Below are positions 28,667 to 38,808 of a DNA stretch of 64,000 bases, piece by piece. Every line of letters starts with the position of its first letter. The first letter of the stretch is position 1. A program made the position numbers and the translations under genes. The notes under the pieces are model-generated. The model was not told the origin of the DNA and made no database searches. It saw nothing but the letters and a program-made list of their open reading frames with translations. Source of the stretch: Alteromonas oceanisediminis (GTDB lineage: Bacteria > Pseudomonadota > Gammaproteobacteria > Enterobacterales > Alteromonadaceae); assembly GCF_018474025.1 (NCBI RefSeq), contig NZ_JAHCTA010000003.1:248001-312000 (forward strand), written 5' to 3'.

Positions 28667-29740
28667 ATGCCGTTGGTTACTGTTAATCTGGGTGAGCGCA
28701 GTTACGACATCCACATTGAAGCTGGGTGTTTATCGCAAGCGGCGTCTTTACTAAGTACTCTCACCTTCAAGAAAGCAGTCGTGTTGTCTAACACGACTGT
28801 TGCACCGCTATATCTCAGCCAGTTAAAAGACGCGCTGACCGCTACAGAGCTAACCTGCATTGAAATTCCTGATGGCGAACAGTACAAAACGCTGGCTCAG
28901 TATGAATCGATAATGACCACATTACTCTCATCGCATGTCTCTCGGGATACCCTGCTTATTGCGCTGGGTGGAGGCGTTGTCGGCGATCTATGTGGCTTCG
29001 TTGCAGCGACCTATCAACGTGGCATTCCGTTCGTTCAAATACCCACCACGCTGCTGTCTCAGGTAGACTCATCGGTGGGCGGTAAAACAGCGGTCAACCA
29101 CCCGTTGGGCAAAAATATGATTGGTGCGTTTTATCAACCGGCGGCGGTTATCATCGATCCGCAAACACTGCGCACCCTCCCCCCGCGAGAATTTGCAGCC
29201 GGTATGGCAGAAGTCATTAAATACGGCATTATCTACGACGCTGAATTTTTCGGTTGGTTGGAAGACAATGTGAGTACGTTAAAACAGCAAGATCCTGCGA
29301 CGTTAGCGACGGCCATTCAGCGTTGCTGCCAAATCAAGGCTGATATCGTTGCGCAAGACGAACGCGAGGGCGGTATTCGTGCACTACTTAACCTAGGTCA
29401 TACCTTTGGCCACGCCATAGAAGCTCAACAAGGCTATGGTAATTGGCTGCACGGTGAAGCAGTTGCAGCTGGTATTATCCTTGCTTGCAAAACCGCAGAG
29501 CATGAACTTAACTTTACAGTGTCAGAAACCCGTCGTGTAGCGGCGCTATTAAATGCGTTTGAACTGCCCACCGCCGGGCCAGACGATATGAGCTATGACG
29601 ATTACATGCGTCATATGAGCCACGATAAAAAGGTGCTCGACAGTAAAATCAGGTTCATACTGCCGACGTCAATAGGCGCGGCGATTGTCACTAGTGATGT
29701 CCAACAGGATACGTTAACGGCGGTGCTGACTCACCGCTAA
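28667..29740 (+). CDS. aroB: 3-dehydroquinate synthase
   Basis: NAD-dependent cyclase making 3-dehydroquinate. I choose the ATG at 28667 because TGAGGAG sits about eight bases upstream; 357 residues result. Family features: GGGVVGDLCGFVAATYQRGIPF, PTTLLSQVDSSVGGKTAVNH, metal ligands in MAEVIKYG and the His residues of NLGHTFGHAIE. Follows aroK by 33 bases. Confidence 0.97.
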   Translation: MPLVTVNLGERSYDIHIEAGCLSQAASLLSTLTFKKAVVLSNTTVAPLYLSQLKDALTATELTCIEIPDGEQYKTLAQYESIMTTLLSSHVSRDTLLIALGGGVVGDLCGFVAATYQRGIPFVQIPTTLLSQVDSSVGGKTAVNHPLGKNMIGAFYQPAAVIIDPQTLRTLPPREFAAGMAEVIKYGIIYDAEFFGWLEDNVSTLKQQDPATLATAIQRCCQIKADIVAQDEREGGIRALLNLGHTFGHAIEAQQGYGNWLHGEAVAAGIILACKTAEHELNFTVSETRRVAALLNAFELPTAGPDDMSYDDYMRHMSHDKKVLDSKIRFILPTSIGAAIVTSDVQQDTLTAVLTHR

Positions 29741-29757
29741 ACCAAAAGGTAAAGCAG

Positions 29758-31125
29758 GTGAACGCGGTTTACTCCGAACTCCATTCTCGATTAAATCATC
29801 TGGTGAATTATTCGTCGCAACTGATTTTTGTCAGTAGCAACACGATTTCTGAGCAGCAGCGCACGCTGGAAGCCTTTATTGCTGAGCAAGATGAACACAC
29901 TGAAGTGGCGTATATCTGTGCAGAACCTCACGAGCCATTACAAAGTTATCGTCGTCAGCTATGTCGGCAACTGATCGGTCAGATTGCCGGCAGTTTTGTT
30001 CGCCCTCTTAACGAGTTGTTAGTCACGTTAAATCATCACGACGGGCCCGTACTGATTGGTATAACGCAAGCGCAAAATCTGCCAAATGAGTTTCTTCAGG
30101 AATTGTGGGATCTGGTTTTGCAAAGCCGATTCGCCTCAAATAAGCAGCACTTAAACATTGTGCTGCTTGGTCAGAGCGCGTGGGCCGAACAAGCACAATC
30201 ATGGCTACCTGCTGAGAACACGGCCACGCCATTGCTGCTAAGCAGTGAGTCGGTTCAGGCGCCGAGCACAGAACTCGACCAGCTCATTGCGCAGAAACGC
30301 GCTGCGTTTCAAAGCCGTATTGCAAAACGCCAGCAATCGACACCGGTGGAAGCCGATGTGGCACTGATACGAAGACCTTGGTTCAGCGGGTTAGTCATTT
30401 GCCTGTTTCTGGCAAGCTTCTCTGCATTGCTAGCTTGGCAGTATCCCGACAAGATGCGAGATCTACTGGGCTTCACTGCGGTTGAACCGAGCGATAGCTC
30501 AGGTCATGTCAGTCAACCTGAACCGACTGCGCCTTCGGTGTCGGTCGAGCCTGAGGTTGCACCGTCGGTGGAGGAGCCAAGTGAACCGCTTACCGAGTCT
30601 CTTTTGGTGACGCGATGGGGTGAGTCCACCGATGCTCGCGAGACACTCACTGAGCGTGAGGCAGGCTTTACTAGCGCAGAACCACAGCAGGCCGATACCA
30701 GCGTGGATGCTGCGCCGCCGTCTGAGCAACCGCTTGAAACTTCCACCGTTCCTGTCAGTCAACCGCTAAACACCGAACAAAGCCCATCGAATGGAGCCAG
30801 CGAACCAGTGCCGACGACTCAGATGGTTGAGGAACCAACACTACCAGCCCTACCTCAACTGGAACAAAATCAGTTTGTGATACAAATTGCCGGCATGCAG
30901 AATATTGAGCTTGCGCGTGAGTTTTTAAGCGACAATGAATTACTCGACAAGGTTTGGGTTTATCAAACCCAGCGTTATGGTGGAGACTGGTGGGTGCTGG
31001 TGTTCAATCAGCGGTTTAATAGCCTAGCTGACGCTCGGTCAGCAATAAGCAACTTACCAGCGTACAATCAGGAAAGCGCCCCGTTCGTTAAATCGGCTCA
31101 GCAGATCGCGCGCGAGCGACCTTAG
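29758..31125 (+). CDS. damX: DamX-like SPOR-domain cell-division protein
   Basis: A 455-residue bitopic protein with a GTG start preceded by AAAGGTAAAG. The cytoplasmic N-terminal 200 residues resemble the degenerate AAA-like region of DamX homologues without a visible Walker A. A TM helix lies at about 206-226. A long acidic Pro/Ser/Glu-rich linker (230-370) leads to a C-terminal SPOR domain (QFVIQIAGMQNIELAREFL to ISNLP) that binds denuded septal peptidoglycan. Position between aroB and dam matches E. coli. Confidence 0.9.
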   Translation: MNAVYSELHSRLNHLVNYSSQLIFVSSNTISEQQRTLEAFIAEQDEHTEVAYICAEPHEPLQSYRRQLCRQLIGQIAGSFVRPLNELLVTLNHHDGPVLIGITQAQNLPNEFLQELWDLVLQSRFASNKQHLNIVLLGQSAWAEQAQSWLPAENTATPLLLSSESVQAPSTELDQLIAQKRAAFQSRIAKRQQSTPVEADVALIRRPWFSGLVICLFLASFSALLAWQYPDKMRDLLGFTAVEPSDSSGHVSQPEPTAPSVSVEPEVAPSVEEPSEPLTESLLVTRWGESTDARETLTEREAGFTSAEPQQADTSVDAAPPSEQPLETSTVPVSQPLNTEQSPSNGASEPVPTTQMVEEPTLPALPQLEQNQFVIQIAGMQNIELAREFLSDNELLDKVWVYQTQRYGGDWWVLVFNQRFNSLADARSAISNLPAYNQESAPFVKSAQQIARERP

Positions 31126-31191
31126 CGCTTGTTTGCGTTAGCCAGGCTCGCTACAATTGACGTACTTTAAAACGCCAGTTGTAATGCGCGA

Positions 31192-32025
31192 ATGAAAACT
31201 CAAAAGACCCGTGCTTTCTTAAAATGGGCTGGCGGCAAATACACGCTCACCGAGCAAATAACTCAGATCCTTCCAGACGCCGAAAAGCTGGTAGAGCCTT
31301 TTGTGGGTGCCGGTTCGGTTTTTCTGAATAGCGATTACGAACGCTACCATCTGAATGATATTAACCCTGATTTAATCGCCCTGTATACGATATTGAAGCG
31401 CCGCCCACAGCAATATATTAACGATGCGAGGCGCTTTTTCATCACGCAAAATAACCACGAAAGCGCTTACTACGCATTGCGGGAACGCTTTAACCATAGT
31501 CAGGATGACTACGAGCGAGCGCTACTGTTTTTGTATCTGAATCGCCACGGTTATAACGGGCTGTGCCGGTACAATCGCTCTGGGGGGTTTAATGTTCCGT
31601 TCGGTCGGTATGTGCGCCCTTATTTTCCTGAGCGGGAACTGGAGTATTTCGCAGCCAAGGCCAAAAAAGCCACTTTTACGTGCCTACCGTTTAATCAAAT
31701 TTTTAAGCGCGTGCGAAAAAATGCAGTTATTTATTGTGATCCGCCCTATGTGCCGATTAATACAACGGCGATGTTTACTGACTACTCAAGTAACGGCTTT
31801 AGTCTCGACCAGCAAGTGGAGTTGGCGCGGCTTGCAACACATGCGTCGCAGAACCGTGGAATTCCGGTATTGATTAGCAACCATGATGTTGATTTCACAC
31901 GAAACATTTATCAACATGCCGAGATACGTGGACTTAAAGTGAAACGTTCAATTAGTCAAAATGGCGCAACGCGTGTGCCTGTGAGCGAGCTATTTGCTTA
32001 TTTCCGCGGTCATGCAACAGTGTAG
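31192..32025 (+). CDS. dam: DNA adenine methylase (GATC)
   Basis: N6-adenine methyltransferase acting at GATC for mismatch repair and replication timing. The 277 residues match E. coli Dam (278). The order is that of alpha-group enzymes: LKWAGGKYTL and VEPFVGAGSVFLN for SAM binding, LNRHGYNGLCRYNRSGGFNVPFG recognition segment, and the catalytic DPPYVPI. Part of the conserved aroK-aroB-damX-dam run. Confidence 0.97.
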   Translation: MKTQKTRAFLKWAGGKYTLTEQITQILPDAEKLVEPFVGAGSVFLNSDYERYHLNDINPDLIALYTILKRRPQQYINDARRFFITQNNHESAYYALRERFNHSQDDYERALLFLYLNRHGYNGLCRYNRSGGFNVPFGRYVRPYFPERELEYFAAKAKKATFTCLPFNQIFKRVRKNAVIYCDPPYVPINTTAMFTDYSSNGFSLDQQVELARLATHASQNRGIPVLISNHDVDFTRNIYQHAEIRGLKVKRSISQNGATRVPVSELFAYFRGHATV

Positions 32026-32036
32026 GGGAATACTTG

Positions 32037-32258
32037 TTACACCGGCACCAGCCAACTGACTAACAGCGCAAGGGTAATTACCAACACAGCGACAAGAACG
32101 ACACCAACGATAATAAATGGCGCTACTGATGTTTGCGTAAAGTCGCGTTGATAGTTTGCGTGGCTCTGCACACCGAATAAACTTGCGATAACGCTCACTA
32201 TTATTTGCTTTAATGACGGCTTGCCGCCGTCAGACTTTTCAGCACTGAAGGGAAACAC
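32037..32258 (-). CDS. DUF2970 small membrane protein
   Basis: A 73-residue protein matching the DUF2970 pattern: a short amphipathic segment SLKQIIVSVIASLFGVQSHANYQRDF followed by one C-terminal TM helix (PFIIVGVVLVAVLVITLALLVSWL). GTG start whose first base is shared with the TAG stop of the upstream small gene, so the two are translated as a pair. Function unknown. Confidence 0.8.
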   Translation of the reverse strand: MFPFSAEKSDGGKPSLKQIIVSVIASLFGVQSHANYQRDFTQTSVAPFIIVGVVLVAVLVITLALLVSWLVPV

Positions 32259-32566
32259 TAAAGTTGACTGCTAGGGCCACGATTGAATGAGTCATTAGAG
32301 GATGAGTCGTCAGAATACAGCAGCTCGAGCAGATCGAGGAAATGGAACTGATAATTTGTGGACTTCCCTACCAGCCAATCCGACCAACTCACTTGTTCGG
32401 ATAACTTTTGTACGCAGGTTGTTTGATGTTTTTCTGAAACATCACCTTGCTGACAGTTTACGTTATCAGAAAATTGAACATTGCTCGGCTTCGCGCTCAT
32501 TGCTAATACCAGCAATGCTGTGCCAGCAGTGGCGAGTAGTACTTTGCCGTTTGACTTCCGATTCAT
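32258..32566 (-). CDS. Uncharacterised small exported or anchored protein
   Basis: A 102-residue product not recognised. It has a basic start (MNRKSNGK) and one hydrophobic stretch at about 9-25 that could be a signal peptide or anchor. Two Cys (about 38 and 51) might form a disulfide outside. The C-terminus is acidic and Ser-rich. The stop overlaps the DUF2970 start (TAGTG), which supports the reading frame. No function is proposed. Confidence 0.6.
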   Translation of the reverse strand: MNRKSNGKVLLATAGTALLVLAMSAKPSNVQFSDNVNCQQGDVSEKHQTTCVQKLSEQVSWSDWLVGKSTNYQFHFLDLLELLYSDDSSSNDSFNRGPSSQL

Positions 32567-32623
32567 GGCAAATCCCCAAAGATTAGATTGCTTAAATTAT
32601 ACTCATTAATTTAATTTACACAA

Positions 32624-32656
32624 TAAAAAACACCGAGCACGAGCTCGGTGTTTTTT
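32624..32656. terminator. Bidirectional Rho-independent terminator
   Basis: A GC-rich stem with arms around ACACCGAGC and GCTCGGTGT, a 4-base loop, A-tract on the left and T-tract on the right. On the minus strand it ends the TIGR02001 gene; on the plus strand it could stop antisense read-through. Confidence 0.88.
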
Positions 32657-32684
32657 CTGCTAAGCAAAGTACGCCAGGCAAACC

Positions 32685-33323
32685 TTATAAACTAAAGGTT
32701 TTACCCACCGTAAAATAAAGCGACTCGCTGTCGTCTAAGTCGCTGCCGCTAACGACCAACGCAACACCTACGTCAAAGCCGGCCACTTCGGTGCCGTAGC
32801 CAAACTCACCGTATTCACCGTCAAATTCACGACCGTACTTGCCAAACGTCGCATAGAAGCCCTCATGGGCAAAAGTCAGTTCAATCACTGAGTAATCCGA
32901 CTCTGTTGCGGCTTCGTTGCCGACCTCACCGTCCCACTCACCGATGCTGTAGGCTAAGCTTGCGAAACTATACGACAAACCAAAATTAAACTCATTATAG
33001 GCAGAATCAAAATCACCTGTGTACTGGTAGGACGTAAAGCCCACACTCATACCTAAACCGTTGTCGAGCTCGGTGCCGTAACCGCCGTACAAATCAACCT
33101 CTAAACCATCTTCGACTTCAGCAGCCCAGGTGCCGACGAAAAAGCCATCCTGTTCGAAATCGACACCCGCATAAGCTGATGCTGATTCAGTCTGTTGGAT
33201 ACCGCGAAAATGGTAATCTGACATAATCCCTGCATTGGCAGACCATTCCGCGAAGGCAGATTGGCTAACCATTGACGCACTCAATGCGAGTACAGTTGAT
33301 GCTGCTAAGGTGTTGAGTTTCAT
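32685..33323 (-). CDS. TIGR02001-family outer-membrane protein
   Basis: A 212-residue predicted small beta-barrel. Signal peptide MKLNTLAASTVLALSASMVSQSAFA is cleaved before EWSANAG. The first mature strand, NAGIMSDYHFRGIQQTES, is the family hallmark of TIGR02001 proteins. Alternating aromatic and acidic strands follow, ending in Phe-Ser-Leu as in barrel C-termini. GGAGA precedes the ATG. Ligand and role are unknown; related proteins are common in marine gammaproteobacteria. Confidence 0.85.
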   Translation of the reverse strand: MKLNTLAASTVLALSASMVSQSAFAEWSANAGIMSDYHFRGIQQTESASAYAGVDFEQDGFFVGTWAAEVEDGLEVDLYGGYGTELDNGLGMSVGFTSYQYTGDFDSAYNEFNFGLSYSFASLAYSIGEWDGEVGNEAATESDYSVIELTFAHEGFYATFGKYGREFDGEYGEFGYGTEVAGFDVGVALVVSGSDLDDSESLYFTVGKTFSL

Positions 33324-33644
33324 GTGTATTCTCCGTTGATGTGTTAACTGGTACTGTTTTCTGTCTGTATTTTTTATGTGCCGGATATCGACGTTTATGC
33401 CTGTTCCATACGCAAAACCAGTGCCGCTTTTTTAACCCATTTGACTGCTGAGTGACAAGCTCTAATTTATTGTTTTTACTTATATTTATTGCGATCTCAG
33501 GATTAGACTCACAAACTAAAAGCGTTGATATTGCACCAATTGCTATCAGCCGCACCACTCTGGTGCCATTAAATCTGCGGTGCTCTCATTCTCTGTATTT
33601 GGTATCATCTCAGGCTCATTAATGACTGAACTAAGGGTTATCAC
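33324..33644. other. Divergent intergenic region between the TIGR02001 gene and rpe
   Basis: 321 bases of AT-rich non-coding sequence. On the minus strand TTGTCA (33458-33453), 17 bases and TTAAAA (33435-33430) is a weak promoter candidate for the outer-membrane protein. A 6-bp hairpin GCACCA-ctc-TGGTGC lies at 33552-33566 without a T-tract. Apart from an AAGGG ribosome site before rpe I see nothing else. Confidence 0.4.
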
Positions 33645-34325
33645 GTGAATTCTCCTTACCTTATTGCCCCGTCCATTTTGTCCGCTAACTTCGCTGCGCT
33701 AGGCGAGGATGTAGAACGGGTTATGGCGGCTGGAGCTGACATCATTCATGTTGATGTGATGGATAACCATTATGTTCCCAATCTAACCTTCGGCCCCATG
33801 GTGTGTAAGGCGTTAGTCAAACACGGCATTACCGCGCCTATGGATGTTCATTTGATGGTTGAACCCGTGGATGATTTAATTGAGGCCTTCGCCGAAGCGG
33901 GTGCGACTTACATTAGCTTTCACCCTGAAGCATCAAAGCATGTGGATAGAAGCCTGCAGCTAATTCTTGGTCATGGCTGTAAACCCGGTTTAGTACTCAA
34001 CCCGGCAACCCCACTGAGCGTACTTGAGCATACGTTGCACAAGATTCATCACGTTTTAATCATGTCGGTAAACCCCGGTTTTGGCGGCCAGTCGTTCATT
34101 CCCGAGACACTCGCCAAAGTGCAACAGACCAAACAAATGATCAGGGCGCAGAACTGCCAAACTCGGATCCAAATTGACGGCGGCGTAAAAGTCGATAATA
34201 TTCGCGCCATTGCAGAGGCGGGGGCCGATATGTTTGTCGCCGGTTCTGCTATTTTTAATCAACCTGATTACGCCAGCGTGATCAAACAAATGCGCGCTCA
34301 ACTCGCGTCATTACAATCAGCTTAG
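33645..34325 (+). CDS. rpe: Ribulose-phosphate 3-epimerase
   Basis: Interconverts ribulose 5-phosphate and xylulose 5-phosphate. GTG start with AAGGG eight bases before. The 226-residue TIM barrel shows [39 protein letters not shown] and MDVHLMV metal/active-site segments, and [14 protein letters not shown] with the phosphate-binding loop. Followed by trpS after 12 bases. Confidence 0.97.
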   Translation: MNSPYLIAPSILSANFAALGEDVERVMAAGADIIHVDVMDNHYVPNLTFGPMVCKALVKHGITAPMDVHLMVEPVDDLIEAFAEAGATYISFHPEASKHVDRSLQLILGHGCKPGLVLNPATPLSVLEHTLHKIHHVLIMSVNPGFGGQSFIPETLAKVQQTKQMIRAQNCQTRIQIDGGVKVDNIRAIAEAGADMFVAGSAIFNQPDYASVIKQMRAQLASLQSA

Positions 34326-34337
34326 AAGTGTATTTCA

Positions 34338-35348
34338 ATGTCATCAAAACCAATCGTTCTTAGTGGGTGTCAAGCCTCCGGTCAGCTTTCCATCGGTAAT
34401 TACATGGGCGCCCTGCGTCAATGGGTCGCTATGCAAGAGGAGTACGATTGTCACTACATGATTGTAGATTTACACGCCATTACGGTTCGGCAGGATCCAA
34501 AGGCTCTGCACACCGCGTGTTTAGATGCGTTGGCGCTTTATGTTGCATGTGGCTTGGATCCCGACAAGAGCGCGATTTTTATGCAGTCACATGTACCCGA
34601 GCATGCGCAATTGGGTTGGGTATTGAACTGTTACACGCAAATGGGTGAATTGAACCGCATGACGCAGTTCAAAGATAAATCCTCTAAGCACAGCCAAAAT
34701 ATTAATGTCGGTTTGTACAGCTATCCCGTGTTGCAGGCAGCCGATATTCTGATTTATCAGGCCAACTGTGTGCCCGTAGGCGAAGATCAGAAGCAACATT
34801 TAGAATTAACGCGCGATATCGCCACTCGATTCAACAATCTCTATGGCGATGTGCTCACTATCCCTGATCCGTTCATTCCAAAACAAGGGGCACGGATCAT
34901 GAGCTTGCAGGATCCGAGCAAGAAAATGTCTAAGTCGGATGATAATCCGAAGAATGTTATCGGTCTGCTTGAAGATCCCAAGAAATTAACCAAAAAAATA
35001 AAAAGCGCCGTGACCGACTCTGATGAGCAAGCACGAATTTACTTTAATGTGGATGAAAAGCCCGGCGTATCGAATTTGTTAACTCTGCTGTCCTGCGCGA
35101 CAGGGAAATCAATCGATGCGCTTGTACCGCAGTATGAAGATAAAATGTATGGTCATTTAAAAAGTGATGTTGCCGACGCGGTTGTCAGTTTGTTGGAACC
35201 TATTCAAGCGCGCTATCAGGCATTGCGATCTGATCAGTCAGAACTCGAGCGTATTATGCGTAGTGGTGCTGACAAAGCTCGTGAGAAAACGGTCAATACA
35301 CTGGCTAAAGTGTACGAGGCAGTGGGTTTTGTGCCGCGCGTTAAGTAG
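34338..35348 (+). CDS. trpS: Tryptophanyl-tRNA synthetase
   Basis: Class Ic aminoacyl-tRNA synthetase, 336 residues like E. coli TrpS (334). The HIGH-type signature reads [13 protein letters not shown] near residue 14-26 and the KMSKS loop is KKMSKSDDN at about 194. In E. coli gph lies between rpe and trpS; here it is absent. Confidence 0.97.
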   Translation: MSSKPIVLSGCQASGQLSIGNYMGALRQWVAMQEEYDCHYMIVDLHAITVRQDPKALHTACLDALALYVACGLDPDKSAIFMQSHVPEHAQLGWVLNCYTQMGELNRMTQFKDKSSKHSQNINVGLYSYPVLQAADILIYQANCVPVGEDQKQHLELTRDIATRFNNLYGDVLTIPDPFIPKQGARIMSLQDPSKKMSKSDDNPKNVIGLLEDPKKLTKKIKSAVTDSDEQARIYFNVDEKPGVSNLLTLLSCATGKSIDALVPQYEDKMYGHLKSDVADAVVSLLEPIQARYQALRSDQSELERIMRSGADKAREKTVNTLAKVYEAVGFVPRVK

Positions 35349-35356
35349 CTCTGTAC

Positions 35357-35956
35357 GTGCTTTTACTGATTGATAATTACGATTCGTTTACACACAATCT
35401 TGCACGTTATTTTGTCGAGCTGGGCGAGTCGGTCAAGATTGTCAGAAACGATCAGCTTACGTGCAACGACGTTGCAAGGCTGCAACCGGATTATATTGTT
35501 CTTTCTCCGGGACCGTGTACGCCGGATCAAGCCGGCGTGTCTCTGTCGGTGGTTGAAAAGTTTGCCGGTCAAATCCCACTGCTAGGAGTCTGTCTCGGTC
35601 ATCAGGCGATCGCACAGGTGTACGGCGGGAAAATTGTGAGGGCAAAATCAATCCTACACGGCAAGGTATCGAGCGTTAGGCACGCCGACACGCCCTTATT
35701 CACAGCGGTCAATAACCCCTTTGTTGCCACGCGGTACCACTCGCTGGTTGCTGAGCCAGCAACATTTCCGAGCTCATTGCAAAAAACCGCCTGGGTCGAA
35801 GCCAGCGACTGCACAGAGGCAGACGAAATAATGGCGTTTGAGCACAGTGATTTGCCGGTATATGGCGTACAGTTTCATCCTGAATCTTTGCTCACTGAGC
35901 AAGGGCATCAAATCCTCAGTAATTTTTTGCACCACCCGCAAAATACGCTTTTATAA
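35357..35956 (+). CDS. pabA: Aminodeoxychorismate/anthranilate synthase glutamine amidotransferase subunit
   Basis: Class I glutamine amidotransferase supplying ammonia to PabB (folate) and possibly TrpE. The 199 residues carry the nucleophile elbow LLGVCLGHQAI and the His-x-Glu pair in VQFHPESLLTEQG, with the N-terminal LLLIDNYDSFTHNLARY. GTG start. I prefer pabA over trpG because no trp genes are adjacent and pabA near argD/astC is a conserved arrangement. The enzyme may serve both pathways. Confidence 0.85.
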   Translation: MLLLIDNYDSFTHNLARYFVELGESVKIVRNDQLTCNDVARLQPDYIVLSPGPCTPDQAGVSLSVVEKFAGQIPLLGVCLGHQAIAQVYGGKIVRAKSILHGKVSSVRHADTPLFTAVNNPFVATRYHSLVAEPATFPSSLQKTAWVEASDCTEADEIMAFEHSDLPVYGVQFHPESLLTEQGHQILSNFLHHPQNTLL

Positions 35957-36023
35957 GCACTTGCTCTTGGTATCCCTTTGAAAATAAAGCTATGATATTG
36001 ATAACAATAGGCATTACTCCCAC

Positions 36024-37211
36024 ATGAATACGCGCCACGAAAATCAATATCAAATATTGCTGCATCGCTTCAACTGCCTGATGGTGTCTACCGCGAAAGC
36101 CAACCATTTCGCAGGCAAAGAAAGTATCAGTCGTGTTACTTATGAAGAGTCAGAGCAGGGCTTTGCGCGTCGCGAATTACTCAATGTTGAAAAACAAGCC
36201 ATTGAAGACCGCAAGCGCAGAGAAATTGATGAAGGCTCCTACGTTGACAGCGTCCGCAATCAGTTCCATCGAACATTGCTGGTTCATTTTGAGTCTCAAA
36301 TCAGCGATGTGCCTTTTCTGTTTAATGAGGTACTGGGGCTCAACGACGCATTAGGCGAACTGCTTGACATGCTTGCAACTAAAGCCTGTACCGTCAGTCG
36401 CTTAGAGCCACTTGCAGCACGTGTTCCCTGGTTGTATGACGAGCTACTGAAAGTCGTTAACGCTCCACAACATCGGCGCAAAGATTCTCGCGGTAAAGTC
36501 ATTGTTGTGGAGTCATTGCGAACGGCATTGAGTTTTATCAATATCGACAATCTCAAGTTGCTGCTTCCGACATTGGCATTTCGCCGCACAATCCCTCAGG
36601 TGACGGATCCTTACCCCAATATTAAGCTGCGCGCCCATCAATATGCCGTAATGACCGGGTTGACCGCTCGTGAGTTAGCCAAACGCGCCGGTGTGCGGCC
36701 GAATGATGCGTTCGTGCTCGGTGTGTTTACGGGGCTGGGTCGGAATGCGGTAACACGCCTCTATTTTAAATTGTTTGAAAAAGTAAAGCGCAGCGAACTT
36801 GAGCGAGCTCAGCAGGAGCAAAAACGAGAGTTACATGATGCCTTGACCAAGATAACCCCGTCGAGCAATTTTTTAATCGCGTTGTGGAACGACTTTTCAG
36901 CGTCAATCACCGCACAAACCATTCAGCACATGCAGCTTCGTCGGGTGTTTATTAACGATGCTGCAAGCGCTCTGGCTAGTCAGGAATCGCTTGAAGAGCT
37001 CCCGCTTGCAAACCTTGTGAGCCAAGCCAGTTGTTACGCGCAATTTCGCATGCTTTCCAGCCACAAGCTGTTATCCACTGAAAAGGAGCATGCTGAAGCA
37101 AAAACGTTACTGCGTAAATCCCAACTTAACCCAATGGATATAGAACGGCTCAAGCACCTCGATCTAGCCAGCTTACCTCTTATAATTAACCCTGAGTTGG
37201 ATAATGCCTGA
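36024..37211 (+). CDS. HDOD-domain protein
   Basis: A 395-residue soluble protein with a Lys/Glu-rich N-terminus (about 1-75) and an HDOD-type helical domain in the middle (TVSRLEPLAARVPWLYDELLKVVNAP, then LRTALSFINIDNLKLLLPTLAF and HQYAVMTGLTARELAKRAGVRPNDAFVLGVFTGLGRNAV). HDOD proteins are thought to act in signalling as regulatory HD-like domains without catalysis; no attached output domain is seen. It sits between pabA and the ast operon. Specific role unknown. Confidence 0.75.
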   Translation: MNTRHENQYQILLHRFNCLMVSTAKANHFAGKESISRVTYEESEQGFARRELLNVEKQAIEDRKRREIDEGSYVDSVRNQFHRTLLVHFESQISDVPFLFNEVLGLNDALGELLDMLATKACTVSRLEPLAARVPWLYDELLKVVNAPQHRRKDSRGKVIVVESLRTALSFINIDNLKLLLPTLAFRRTIPQVTDPYPNIKLRAHQYAVMTGLTARELAKRAGVRPNDAFVLGVFTGLGRNAVTRLYFKLFEKVKRSELERAQQEQKRELHDALTKITPSSNFLIALWNDFSASITAQTIQHMQLRRVFINDAASALASQESLEELPLANLVSQASCYAQFRMLSSHKLLSTEKEHAEAKTLLRKSQLNPMDIERLKHLDLASLPLIINPELDNA

Positions 37212-37402
37212 CTAGGGCGAAAAGTGTGGATTTTGAGGACTCGACCCAAGGGCTGGGCCTGATTCTTCCATCAAATTTAAATTTTTTTTCAAATAAGTAT
37301 GCAGGTTCACGGTTAGACTGAGCAGTTTACCTACTCAAATCTCGCCTAACCGCGGGGCGCGCCCTCAATCCCGACAACATTCGGTATAGACCTCGATAGT
37401 TA

Positions 37403-37417
37403 TGCACATTTTGTGCA
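37403..37417. promoter_or_regulatory. Perfect palindrome upstream of astC
   Basis: TGCACA-TTT-TGTGCA is a 6-bp perfect dyad, and the flanks TATGCA (37401-37406) and TGCATA (37424-37429) form a second inverted pair. This looks like a regulator site about 70 bases upstream of the candidate promoter. The cognate regulator is not evident; it does not fit the ARG-box core. Confidence 0.4.
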
Positions 37418-37484
37418 ACATGCTGCATAAGCCCTTTATTTTCAAGGACTGAGAGCAAAACGAGGCAGACAAAACAGCAAAGTT

Positions 37485-37514
37485 TTGGCATACTAGTCGG
37501 CTAGTTTTTATGCG
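37485..37514 (+). promoter_or_regulatory. Candidate ast promoter with operator in the spacer
   Basis: TTGGCA (37485-37490) matches the -35 consensus at five of six bases; an 18-base spacer leads to a poor -10, TATGCG (37509-37514). The spacer contains ACTAG-TCGG-CTAGT (37492-37505). Apart from one missing base this is the reverse complement of the operator at 56145-56159 before the RND pump. A TetR-type repressor is a reasonable guess. Confidence 0.45.
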
Positions 37515-37532
37515 TTTTAGTGTCTATCCTGA

Positions 37533-38786
<1,254 letters not shown>

Positions 38787-38808
38787 GTAACCGCGGAGTA
38801 CAATCAGT

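Noticed and set aside
30499-30762. Open frames antisense to the damX linker
   Set aside because: They arise opposite a low-complexity Pro/Ser/Glu-rich coding region and have Arg/Ser-rich translations without domain structure.
33265-33558. A 97-codon open frame upstream of the TIGR02001 gene
   Set aside because: It overlaps the signal-peptide region of a well-supported gene in another frame and shows no family similarity.
37486-37501. Possible sigma54 promoter (TGGCAT...GC) before astC
   Set aside because: The GG and GC elements are one base too far apart for sigma54, and the intervening bases form a palindrome better explained as an operator.
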